DNA of 64,000 nucleotides from Rhodocyclaceae bacterium (GTDB taxonomy: Bacteria; Pseudomonadota; Gammaproteobacteria; Burkholderiales; Rhodocyclaceae): contig JAGWTC010000003.1 of assembly GCA_028869135.1 (NCBI GenBank), positions 113,223 through 177,222 on the forward strand, written 5' to 3'. How positions within the stretch are numbered: the first letter of the stretch is position 1; every line of letters begins with the position of its first letter. Both the position numbers and the translations under genes were made by a program. The notes under the pieces are model-generated. The model saw only the letters and a program-made list of their open reading frames with translations. It did no database searches and was not told the origin of the DNA. Shown here in pieces: positions 17,490 through 24,789 of the stretch.

Positions 17490-19024
17490 GCGGCCCGGGC
17501 TCCGATCAGCAGCAACACCAGCATCCCGGCGCCATAAAACGCGGCCAGCACCGAGGTCGCCGCGCCGAGCTTGAGCAGGCTCTTGCGGCGCTTTTCACGC
17601 GCCTCGTCGGAGACGATCAGGGAAATGGTGCCCAGCAAAGGCAGGCCAGCGAACTCGCGCAGGCTGCGCGCATCGGAAAACGTTGGCCGCACCTGGCTTG
17701 CGATCAGACAGATCGCAGCACCGGCCAGCAGCGAGCCGATCAGCGCCAGCGGCATCAGCAGCATGCGGTTCGGCGCCACCGGCGTTGAGGATGCGCGCGG
17801 CGGGTCGATCAGGCGGAAGTCGGCGAGGCCGCCGAGCGACTCCATGTCGTTGGAGATCATGGCCGACTCGCGCCGCTCGACGAGGTTCTCGTAGTTCTTC
17901 TTGTGCACCGCGTAGTCGCGATTGAGCTTGGCGTACTCCGCCTCGACCTCAGGCATCAGGCGCATGCCTTCCTTGATATGGAGCAGACGGGACTCGTACT
18001 CGGACACGCGGGCGCGCAGGGAGGCGACCTGCGCTTCGGCAGACGCCAGTTGCGTCTTCATTGCCAGCGATACGCTGTCCCCGCCGAGCAGGGCTGCCGC
18101 ATTGCTGGTGCCGGCCTTGCGGCGCTCGGCAATCTCGACGCGGCGCTGCTCTTCGAGTTCCTTGATCATGCGGCGCGTGCCGACGACATCGGGATGCTGC
18201 TCGGTATACGCCTGCAGAAGCTTGTCCAGATTGCGTTTCAGCGTGTCGATGCGAGCGTCGAGATCGGGTGAACTGATGTCGCCGCCGGTGGCCGCGGTGT
18301 CGCTGCCGAGAATCTGCTTCCGGATGGCGTCGCGCGCATTCTCCGCCTCACGGAGCTGAAGGCGCGCCTGGCTCAACTGGGAATTCATCTCGTTGAGCTT
18401 GCCGCCACCCTCCGACATGTCGAACTGCATATCCATGTTGTGCAGCTTGAACTCCTTGAGCCGGGCTTCGGCATCCTGCAGCTTCTTCTCGTAGACCTTG
18501 ATCTGGTCGTCGATGAACTTGCGCGCGGAGTCGCCGTCCTTCTGCTTGTCGCCGAGACTGGCCTCGACGAAGATGGTCGTCAGCGACTGCACAACCTTGG
18601 TCGCCCGGGCAGGATCGGTATCGCGGTAGGACAGGGTGTAGAGATTGTCACGGCCGGTGCTGCGTATCGACAGCGTCTTGCTCAGATCGTCGATCAGATC
18701 CTCGCGGCCGGATTTGGAGTTGATGCTGAGATCGAGATCCGCCATGCGCACCAGGCGCTCGACATTGGGTCGGCTGATCAGGGTGCGACTCAGCACGGCG
18801 ATCTGCTGCTCCGCGTTCGGCTGCACCGCGAGGCCGGCCATGAGCGGCCTCAGCACCGAATCGGTATCGACGTAGATGCGGGCCGATGCCTCATACTTGT
18901 CCGGCATCATGAATATGACGACGGCGGCCACCAGGCCGACGACCCACGCCGCCGCCACGCCGAGGCGGCGGTATAGCCACATGCCGCGCAGCAGAAGGCG
19001 GGCATGGCGCAACAATTCATCCAT
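17486..19024 (-). CDS. XrtA-associated polysaccharide chain-length determinant (Wzz/PCP type)
   Basis: Polysaccharide co-polymerase of 512 residues. One membrane helix lies at about residues 22-40 (VAAAWVVGLVAAVVIFMM) and another near residue 425 in the PNRMLLMPLALIGSLLAGAA segment. The long periplasmic part between them is rich in heptad-like Glu/Lys/Leu, predicting coiled coil. The PPRASSTPVAPNR motif just before the second helix is the proline-rich signature of Wzz proteins. A further hydrophobic segment sits at the C-terminus (SVLAAFYGAGMLVLLLI). It forms the inner-membrane part of the export complex with the kinase and the outer-membrane lipoprotein. Confidence 0.93.
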   Translation of the reverse strand: MDELLRHARLLLRGMWLYRRLGVAAAWVVGLVAAVVIFMMPDKYEASARIYVDTDSVLRPLMAGLAVQPNAEQQIAVLSRTLISRPNVERLVRMADLDLSINSKSGREDLIDDLSKTLSIRSTGRDNLYTLSYRDTDPARATKVVQSLTTIFVEASLGDKQKDGDSARKFIDDQIKVYEKKLQDAEARLKEFKLHNMDMQFDMSEGGGKLNEMNSQLSQARLQLREAENARDAIRKQILGSDTAATGGDISSPDLDARIDTLKRNLDKLLQAYTEQHPDVVGTRRMIKELEEQRRVEIAERRKAGTSNAAALLGGDSVSLAMKTQLASAEAQVASLRARVSEYESRLLHIKEGMRLMPEVEAEYAKLNRDYAVHKKNYENLVERRESAMISNDMESLGGLADFRLIDPPRASSTPVAPNRMLLMPLALIGSLLAGAAICLIASQVRPTFSDARSLREFAGLPLLGTISLIVSDEAREKRRKSLLKLGAATSVLAAFYGAGMLVLLLIGARAA

Positions 19025-19055
19025 CGGGTTCTCGCGTTCCTGTCAGTGCAGCGGT

Positions 19056-19691
19056 TCAGAACCAGCTTTGAGGAATGATGAGCACATCGCCCGGCGCCAT
19101 CTCGACGTTGGCCGATACATCGCCGCGCTTGATCAGATCCTTGATGCGCACCGAATACTGCTTGTTGCCATCGGCCGCGCGCAGAATGGTGGCGGCATTG
19201 CCGTCGGCGAAGTCGGTCATGCCGCCCACGGCGATCATCACGTCGAGCAGCGACATCTTCTGGCGGTACGGCAGTATCTGCGGTTTGGCGGCCTCGCCGA
19301 CAACGCGCACCTGCTCGCTGAACGGACCGACGAAGCTGGTCACCACCACCGTCACCACCGGGTCGCGGATGAACTTTCCGAGCGCCGTTTCGATGTCACG
19401 TGCCAGCGCGGTCGGATTCTTGCCCTGGGCAAGCAGGTCCTCAATCAGCGGGGAAGCGATCTTGCCGTCGGGGCGCACTGGCACCTCCATCGACAGTTCG
19501 GGGTTCCGCCAGACCACGATGTTCAGCATATCGCCGGGGCCGATGATGTAGTTGTAATTGTCCGTGCCGTATTGCGCCGGCGCCGGCGGATAGGTCGTGG
19601 CGCACCCGGCCAGCATTGCCATCGGCAACATGAGCATCACTCTCGCACGCAGGCAGGTGCGGAAAAAAAGCCGCAAGGATTCCAGCATCAT
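19056..19691 (-). CDS. Polysaccharide export lipoprotein (Wza/KpsD type), XrtA system
   Basis: Outer-membrane export protein of 211 residues, the first gene of the long operon. It has a lipoprotein signal with lipobox LAGC (Cys30), then the polysaccharide-export domain starting YIIGPGDMLNIVVWRNPELS and a SLBB-like repeat (VRVVGEAAKPQILPYRQ). It lacks the long C-terminal helix of Wza, in keeping with the short exosortase-associated form. Two ATG codons start the frame at 19691 and 19688. A GGGGGAAG ribosome site lies two to five bases before them and suits the second slightly better. Export of the polymer across the outer membrane is the expected role. Confidence 0.93.
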   Translation of the reverse strand: MMLESLRLFFRTCLRARVMLMLPMAMLAGCATTYPPAPAQYGTDNYNYIIGPGDMLNIVVWRNPELSMEVPVRPDGKIASPLIEDLLAQGKNPTALARDIETALGKFIRDPVVTVVVTSFVGPFSEQVRVVGEAAKPQILPYRQKMSLLDVMIAVGGMTDFADGNAATILRAADGNKQYSVRIKDLIKRGDVSANVEMAPGDVLIIPQSWF

Positions 19692-20212
19692 TGCTTCCCC
19701 CAGTTCATTCGCAAAAATTAAAGAATCCGACCAGAATGTCCGAATTTGCCGGCGAGAATAACATAAGCCAATTCAAGGATTGCGCATTTCCGCACAAATC
19801 AGCCCGCATCAGCGGCATCCATCAACAAATTACAACGCCCGCCCCACAAGCCTTTCGGGCGAAGGCGGCGATACTCCGGCGACTAAATTAATCAACGCGC
19901 AACAAAAGCGCAACGCCGTTTTCTTTGAACAAGCCAGAACATTTGCCCAACAACGCCAAAAGTGTCGGTTTTTTTTACACGATCCAAAATGGATAAAGAC
20001 CAACTGATTGTTTAAAAAGAATAAAAATGGAACTCAAAATCAGGCACAATTCGTGCAAGCGTATTAAACGAAATTTCAGTCGATTTAAAAATCTGCACCT
20101 CAAATGCTGGATTTGGACGTTCCGAATAACTTTGTTCAAATACCGCCATTTTTGAGCCGACCGAAAGCAAACGGAATACAATGCCGCCAATGATGTTCAA
20201 GGAAGACATCGC
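19692..20212. promoter_or_regulatory. AT-rich divergent control region of the EPS operon and the kinase cassette
   Basis: A 521-base stretch without a credible gene, clearly richer in A/T than its surroundings. It separates the minus-strand export operon from the plus-strand HprK-type cassette and should hold both promoters. Visible elements are a -24/-12 promoter facing right (20042-20057), an interrupted inverted repeat with arms GTGT/ACAC around an eight-T run at 19962-19980, and AT blocks at 19711-19725 and 20011-20035. I could not find a convincing -35/-10 pair or sigma-54 site facing the export gene. Small frames here lack codon bias and ribosome sites. Confidence 0.6.
20042..20057 (+). 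promoter_or_regulatory. Probable sigma-54 (-24/-12) promoter
   Basis: The sequence AGGCACAATTCGTGCA has GG at 20043-20044 and GC at 20055-20056 with exactly ten bases between, the diagnostic sigma-54 spacing. It agrees with the TGGCAC-N5-TTGC consensus except for the first base and one base of the -12 block. The start point would be near 20068, leaving a leader of about 145 bases before the Tat-type gene. The locus encodes PrsR, a sigma-54 activator with GAFTGA, making this the natural candidate for its target; that link is inference. Confidence 0.62.
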
Positions 20213-20863
20213 ATGAGTGCCGACAAGCGCGACGCATCGAACACCACCCCGCCAGCCGCAGGCGCCGCCACACGCCGCAAGCTGCTCAAGCTCGGCGCCG
20301 GCTCCATGCCGGTGCTGATGGCGTTCGCCAGTCGTTCCGCCTTCGCCTGCCACAGCACCACGCCTTCCGCCTTCGGCTCCGTCTGCGCCAGTCGGCCCGA
20401 TCTGCTGCAATCGTCGAGCGGCCAGAGTCCGGGTTACTGGAAAACCCATACGGGTACCGGCTACTGGCCCTCGCCCTACTACAGCAACGATGTCAGGGTT
20501 GGTAAAAATACCTACAAGGCAAGTACCTTCAAGGGCGTTTTCTGCGCCACCGGCGCGCCCAATCCCTATACCGACAGCACCACGCTGCTGGACGTCCTGG
20601 AAAGCGGCGGCGGTGGCAACCGCGCGGTTGCACGCGCCTGCGTCGCCGCGCTGCTCAATGCGCGCAGCGGTCGCACGCCCAACACCATCATGACGGCCAA
20701 CGACGTCATCGATATCTGGTATCAGTACGCCACCAAGGGCTATTTCGAGCCGGTGGTCGGCGTCAAATGGTATTCCGACACGCCTCAACTGCCCTATATC
20801 GCCGGTTCCAACGACGGCGGCAAGGGCGGCATCGTCGGCTACCTCAACACCACCTGGTCCTGA
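20213..20863 (+). CDS. Secreted Tat-type protein with GYWKTH motif, candidate substrate of the HprK-related cassette
   Basis: Protein of 216 residues, start ATG 20213 with AAGGAAG eight bases upstream. Residues 21-45 form a signal with twin arginine (RRKLLKLGAGSMPVLMAFAS), probably cleaved after Ala45 (AFA), placing Cys46 at the mature N-terminus; the other cysteines are 58, 111 and 143. SPGYWKTH (72-79) and TTLLDVLESGGGG with ACVAALLNA further on resemble a secreted domain with the pattern TPGYWKNH found in scattered bacterial surface proteins. There is no PEP-CTERM tail. The chain ends in NTTWS, so Ser216 is the free C-terminal residue. It is followed by PqqD-like, HprK-like and nucleotidyltransferase genes. 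I do not know its function. Confidence 0.78.
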   Translation: MSADKRDASNTTPPAAGAATRRKLLKLGAGSMPVLMAFASRSAFACHSTTPSAFGSVCASRPDLLQSSSGQSPGYWKTHTGTGYWPSPYYSNDVRVGKNTYKASTFKGVFCATGAPNPYTDSTTLLDVLESGGGGNRAVARACVAALLNARSGRTPNTIMTANDVIDIWYQYATKGYFEPVVGVKWYSDTPQLPYIAGSNDGGKGGIVGYLNTTWS

Positions 20864-20895
20864 ACGGCGGGCTGAACGCCGCCGTTTGCAGATAC

Positions 20896-21207
20896 GTGTC
20901 CCTAGCCGAAGCTTGGCGCATATCCTCAAATCTCGAACTGGCTTGTCGCGACTGGGACGAAGATGAAGTCGTCGTCTTCAGCCAGCGCCTCGGCCACAGC
21001 CTCCTGCTGAGCGCTGCCAGCGCCCGCGTGCTGGACCTGCTCGCCACTGCCGCGCCACAGACGCTGACCCAGGCTGAGCTGGTCGAGCGGCTGCTGCCGC
21101 TTTGCGCCGAGGGCACCCCGACGGGCGACATCCAATCCTTGCTTGACGTGACCCTGCCCGAGTTTTACCGTATCGGCCTTGCCGAACCCTGGATAAACAG
21201 CAATTGA
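20896..21207 (+). CDS. PqqD-like peptide chaperone of the HprK-related kinase A system
   Basis: Small protein of 103 residues starting at GTG 20896 (VSLAEAWRISSNLEL), 33 bases after the Tat-type gene. The chain has LACRDWDEDEVVVFSQRLGH, LLSAASARVLDLLATAAPQT and LLDVTLPEFYRIGLAE, a winged-helix pattern like PqqD and the RiPP recognition elements that bind leader peptides. The length fits the PqqD-related family seen next to HprK-related kinase A. No strong ribosome site precedes the GTG, and the upstream frame is open to 20767 but overlaps the previous gene. Its stop overlaps the kinase start as TTGA. The likely role is presenting a peptide substrate to the kinase. Confidence 0.75.
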   Translation: MSLAEAWRISSNLELACRDWDEDEVVVFSQRLGHSLLLSAASARVLDLLATAAPQTLTQAELVERLLPLCAEGTPTGDIQSLLDVTLPEFYRIGLAEPWINSN

Positions 21208-22106
21208 TCGTCGCCGATCTGTCCCCGGGCGATCTGCAGGCCAGATTGCGCACCGGCCTGTACCTGCGCACCGGCCCCTTCGTCTCCTGCATCACCTCCT
21301 CCGAGCCGCTGCTTGCCGAAGGCATTGCGTTGCATTACGCCGAACATGCGGTCGAGACCGAGTTCGCAGACTTCCATGTTCGTATCGCTCGACCGCGCAA
21401 TCTGCGCCGCTGGTATCGGCCGCAAGTGCGTTTCTATTTCGACGATGCGCCCTCCTTCCATCCGCTGCCCGCCGATCAGGCCTTCCCCATGCTCGAATGG
21501 GGGCTCAACTGGTGCGTGACCAATCAGGCGCATCGCTATCTGATCATTCATGCCGCGGTACTCCAACGCCAGGGCAAATCGCTGATCCTGCCGGCGCCGC
21601 CCGGTTCGGGCAAGAGTACTCTGTGCGCCGGCCTCGCCCATAGCGGCTGGCGTCTGCTGTCGGATGAGCTGGCGCTGATCGATCCCGACACGGGCCGTGT
21701 CGTCCCCGTGCCGCGCCCGGTCAGTTTGAAGAATAGATCGATCGAAATCCTGAAGGCATTCGCGCCCCAGGCGGTATTCAATCCGACCGTCAGCGACACG
21801 ATCAAGGGTGATGTCGCGCACATGCGCGCGCCGCCCGATGCCTTGCTGCGCGCAGAGGAATCGGCGGCGCCCGGCTGGATCGTCATGCCGCATTTCGAAG
21901 CCGGGGCAGCACCGCAACTCGTCGAAATCACGCGCGCGCGCGGCATGATGGCGCTGATCGAAAACGCCTTCAATTTCGACCTGCACGGGCGTCGCGGATT
22001 CGACACGCTGGGCGATTTCGTCGACCAGTGCCGCTGCTACCGCTACAGCTACGGCAGCCTTGCCGATGCGATTGACGGCTGCAACCGACTGGCGGACGCC
22101 GCATGA
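21204..22106 (+). CDS. HprK-related kinase A
   Basis: P-loop kinase-like protein of 300 residues, starting at TTG 21204 inside a TTGA overlap with the PqqD-like gene. The P-loop is PAPPGSGKST (130-139), followed by the Walker B-like LLSDE (151-155), as in HPr kinase/phosphorylase and the lasso-peptide kinases related to it. No HPr or PTS gene is nearby, so classical catabolite control is unlikely. In paeninodin-type lasso clusters a related kinase phosphorylates the C-terminal serine of the precursor. Here the Tat-type protein ending in Ser216 is a candidate target. The end overlaps the next gene as ATGA. Confidence 0.86.
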   Translation: MIVADLSPGDLQARLRTGLYLRTGPFVSCITSSEPLLAEGIALHYAEHAVETEFADFHVRIARPRNLRRWYRPQVRFYFDDAPSFHPLPADQAFPMLEWGLNWCVTNQAHRYLIIHAAVLQRQGKSLILPAPPGSGKSTLCAGLAHSGWRLLSDELALIDPDTGRVVPVPRPVSLKNRSIEILKAFAPQAVFNPTVSDTIKGDVAHMRAPPDALLRAEESAAPGWIVMPHFEAGAAPQLVEITRARGMMALIENAFNFDLHGRRGFDTLGDFVDQCRCYRYSYGSLADAIDGCNRLADAA

Positions 22107-23179
22107 GGCAAGACCTGCTGCGCCACGCGCTCAACGACATCGACCTCGCCGTACATCTGCCCTTGCGCGACTGGGATCTGCTGCTACGCCAGGCGCGCAG
22201 CGCCGATCTGCTGGCGCGTCTGGCAACCCTGATCGAACGCGCGGGAAAGCTTGCCGACGTAGCGCCGCAACCGCGCGCCCATCTGGAATCGGCGCTGGTA
22301 CTCGCCGAAGCGCAGGGCACAGCGGTACGGCGCGAAGTCGAGCATGTGCGCCTTGCCGTCAATTCGCTCGGCATCGATCTCGTGCTGCTCAAGGGCGGCG
22401 CCTATCTGATGGCCGGCCTGCCGGCGTCGCAAGGGCGCCTGTTCTCCGATCTCGACATCCTGGTTCCTCAGGACCGGCTCGCCGAAGTGGAAGCCACGCT
22501 GATGCTCAACGGCTGGGCCACCACCCATCACGATCCCTACGACCAGCGCTACTACCGTCGCTGGATGCACGAGCTGCCGCCGATGCTGCACATCCGCCGC
22601 ATGACCGTGCTCGACGTACACCACGCCATCGTACCGGCCACGGCAAGCCTCAAGCCCAGCTCGGCCGCCTTGCTGGCCGCCGCCCGGCCATTGCCAGATC
22701 AGCTGGGCCTGCGCGTGCTCGCGCCGGCCGACATGGTGCTGCACAGCGCGACGCATCTGTTCTACAACGAGGAATTCAGCCACGGATTGCGCGACATGTC
22801 GGACCTCGACCTCCTGCTGCGCCACTTCATGCAGGAGGGAGACTTCTGGCCCGGCCTGATTTCCCGCGCACACGAACTCGGCCTGAATCGACCGCTGTAT
22901 TACTGCCTGCGCTACTGCAAACGGCTCTTCGCCACGCCGATTCCCGAAAGCCTGTTGGCGGAAGCCGGCACGCACGGCACCACGGCGCGCCTGATGGACA
23001 AACTCTGGCTGCGGGTGCTGGGCTCCCTTCATCCCTCTGCGCGCGACATCGGCTCGGCAGCGGCAGGACAATTGCTGTATCTGCGCGCCCACTGGCATCG
23101 CATGCCGCCGTGGCTGCTCGCCTATCATCTGTGCATGAAAAGCCTGCGCCCCGGGCCCAGGAGCGAAGGCACTCCCTGA
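22103..23179 (+). CDS. Nucleotidyltransferase family protein of the HprK-related cassette
   Basis: Protein of 358 residues of the NTP_transf_5 (MNT-fold) type. LVLLKGGAYL (93-102) and GRLFSDLDILV (111-121) hold the conserved Gly and the two metal-binding aspartates (116 and 118). MLHIRRMTVLDVHHAI supplies a possible third acidic residue. Proteins of this family accompany the kinase in some lasso-peptide clusters, where they extend the phosphate group. The start overlaps the kinase as ATGA, so PqqD-like, kinase and nucleotidyltransferase are coupled. It ends eight bases before the stop of a convergent protease gene. Confidence 0.85.
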   Translation: MRQDLLRHALNDIDLAVHLPLRDWDLLLRQARSADLLARLATLIERAGKLADVAPQPRAHLESALVLAEAQGTAVRREVEHVRLAVNSLGIDLVLLKGGAYLMAGLPASQGRLFSDLDILVPQDRLAEVEATLMLNGWATTHHDPYDQRYYRRWMHELPPMLHIRRMTVLDVHHAIVPATASLKPSSAALLAAARPLPDQLGLRVLAPADMVLHSATHLFYNEEFSHGLRDMSDLDLLLRHFMQEGDFWPGLISRAHELGLNRPLYYCLRYCKRLFATPIPESLLAEAGTHGTTARLMDKLWLRVLGSLHPSARDIGSAAAGQLLYLRAHWHRMPPWLLAYHLCMKSLRPGPRSEGTP

Positions 23180-23187
23180 TGCGCGCT

Positions 23188-23937
23188 TCAGCGCCGTTGC
23201 GTCGCGAGCAGTTCGCGCAGATAACGCACAGGAATCGCGAAGGTAATGCCGGATGGACTGCTCAGGGCAGCCTCTTTACTGGCTTTGACAAAACCGCTGT
23301 TAACGATGCCAATGACTTCGCCGCTGTCGGCATCGAACAAAGGGCTGCCACTGCTGCCGGGATAGGCGGTCGCGTCCAACTGATAGATCTTTAGCGGGCC
23401 ATTGCGCAACTGACGTATCGCCGCAGCATTGATCTGTCTGACGTTGCCGCCGGGCAGGGCCATCGGTGTGAGGGAAGCGGAGACGATACCGCGATGAGTT
23501 ACGGTTGCTGCGGTACCCAGCGCCCCGCCGATCGGAAATCCGGTGAAGAATATTTCCTGACCGTCACGCACGTCATCCTGGGCATCCAGACGTAAGGCCG
23601 GAATCGGGGCCGGAATACGCAGCAACGCAAGATCATGATCTCGATCAGTAGCGCCCGCTGCGGCCTCAAGCACACGCATCGGCATCCCCGGCACAACGAC
23701 GACCATCTGCTCGTCGGCTGCCAGCGACTCGGGCAGCACATGCTGATTGGTGGCCACGCTCTGCCCGTCGCCGACGACAAAACCGCTGCCGCGGATCTGC
23801 AGCGCCGGACTGCGCAGCTTCTGATAGGTGGCGATCGCAACGATCGACGGCTTGATGCGCGCGATGTTTTCCGGCAGCCCGGCTTGCGTCGCCATCGCGA
23901 GCGTCAGGCCGAGCACGAAGGCCAGCGCCTTCACCAT
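23188..23937 (-). CDS. Secreted trypsin-like serine protease (S1C-like)
   Basis: Protein of 249 residues with a signal peptide (MVKALAFVLGLTLAMATQAG) and one chymotrypsin-fold domain without PDZ. The triad is His66 (TNQHVLPE), Asp102 (DRDHDLALLR) and Ser196 (PGSSGSPL, a GxSGxP variant). It should act in the periplasm. The start overlaps the lytic transglycosylase gene by seven bases, so the two are co-translated at the end of the Prs block. Similar peptidases occur in exosortase loci; processing of a secreted locus product, perhaps the Tat-type protein, is possible but unproven. It converges with the kinase cassette with only eight bases between stops. Confidence 0.85.
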   Translation of the reverse strand: MVKALAFVLGLTLAMATQAGLPENIARIKPSIVAIATYQKLRSPALQIRGSGFVVGDGQSVATNQHVLPESLAADEQMVVVVPGMPMRVLEAAAGATDRDHDLALLRIPAPIPALRLDAQDDVRDGQEIFFTGFPIGGALGTAATVTHRGIVSASLTPMALPGGNVRQINAAAIRQLRNGPLKIYQLDATAYPGSSGSPLFDADSGEVIGIVNSGFVKASKEAALSSPSGITFAIPVRYLRELLATQRR

Positions 23938-24782
23938 GTCTTCTTCACCACGCAGCGCGCCAGCTCCGGCGAAGGCCCGGTGACGGCGGCATTGAAGGGA
24001 TGTGCTTCCTTCCTGAAGGCCTGCATGATGCGCGTTACATAGTCACGCGTTTCGGCATACGGCGGAATGCCGCGAAAGCGATTCACAGCGCCCTCGCCGG
24101 CGTTGTAGGCCGCCAGCGTCAGGGGCACATTGCCTTCATAGTAGGCGAGCAGCCAGCGCAGATAGGCGAGCCCGCCGCGCACGTTCTGCTCGGGATCGAA
24201 GGGCTTTTTCACGTTAAAGCGCTCCGACGTTTCCGGTATCAGCTGCATCAGGCCCTGTGCGTTGCGTGCCGACACGGCGCCGGGATTCAGGCCGGACTCG
24301 GTGCGCGCCACCGCGAGCGCGAGTCGCGGACTGATGCCGTATTCGGGCGCGAGGCGGCGCACCAGATCGATCAGCTTGCGTTGCGCCGGCGTCGCCGCCG
24401 CATAGGCCTGCGGGTTCACGCCGCCCAGGCACTCGGGCATTTGCGCGCCGGGCTCGCCGACATAGCGCAGCATGCGCTGCGCATGTTCATGCCCCTGGCG
24501 CGCCGCCAGCGTGAAGAAATAGGCGGCAGTCGCATCGTCGCGCGTCACGCCGCGGCCGTTGGCATACATCCAGCCCAGGCTGTATTGCGCTTCGGCGTCG
24601 CCGCCGGCGGCCGCTTCGCAATAGAGTTCCGCCGCACGGGCGCCGTCGCGCGGCACGCCTTCGCCATGTTCGTAGGCTTTCGCCTCCTCGCGCAAGGCAG
24701 CGAACGGCGCGCCGGCCGCCCCGCTCCCTGCACAGGCCGGCACGGTCAGGCCCAGCAGCAGAAGGAAGGCAGCAGCGCGCAC
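23931..24782 (-). CDS. Lytic transglycosylase with Sel1-like repeats
   Basis: Periplasmic protein of 283 residues, GTG start at 24782, signal peptide up to about residue 18-20 (LTVPACAGS). Residues 30-110 have Sel1-like repeats (GDAEAQYSLGWMYANGRGV, then DATAAYFFTLAARQGHEHAQ). The C-terminal half is an SLT domain with catalytic Glu in ALAVARTESGLNP, followed by NAQGLMQLIPET and TLAAYNAGEGAVNRFRGIPP. It would cut peptidoglycan glycan strands, which could open space for the envelope-spanning export complex. It lies eight bases after the PrsT gene and overlaps the protease gene. VPAC is a poor lipobox, so a soluble periplasmic form is preferred. Confidence 0.9.
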   Translation of the reverse strand: MRAAAFLLLLGLTVPACAGSGAAGAPFAALREEAKAYEHGEGVPRDGARAAELYCEAAAGGDAEAQYSLGWMYANGRGVTRDDATAAYFFTLAARQGHEHAQRMLRYVGEPGAQMPECLGGVNPQAYAAATPAQRKLIDLVRRLAPEYGISPRLALAVARTESGLNPGAVSARNAQGLMQLIPETSERFNVKKPFDPEQNVRGGLAYLRWLLAYYEGNVPLTLAAYNAGEGAVNRFRGIPPYAETRDYVTRIMQAFRKEAHPFNAAVTGPSPELARCVVKKTW

Positions 24783-24789
24783 GAGAGGC

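Noticed and set aside
19866..19881. Second GG-N10-GC spacing on the plus strand in the divergent region
   Set aside because: The flanking bases match the -24 and -12 blocks poorly compared with the site at 20042.
20213..20863. Tat-type protein as a PEP-CTERM substrate of XrtA
   Set aside because: The C-terminus has no PEP motif, no membrane helix and no basic cluster; it ends NTTWS.
20896..23179. Complete lasso-peptide gene cluster
   Set aside because: No asparagine-synthetase-like cyclase, no transglutaminase-like leader protease and no short lasso precursor are present.
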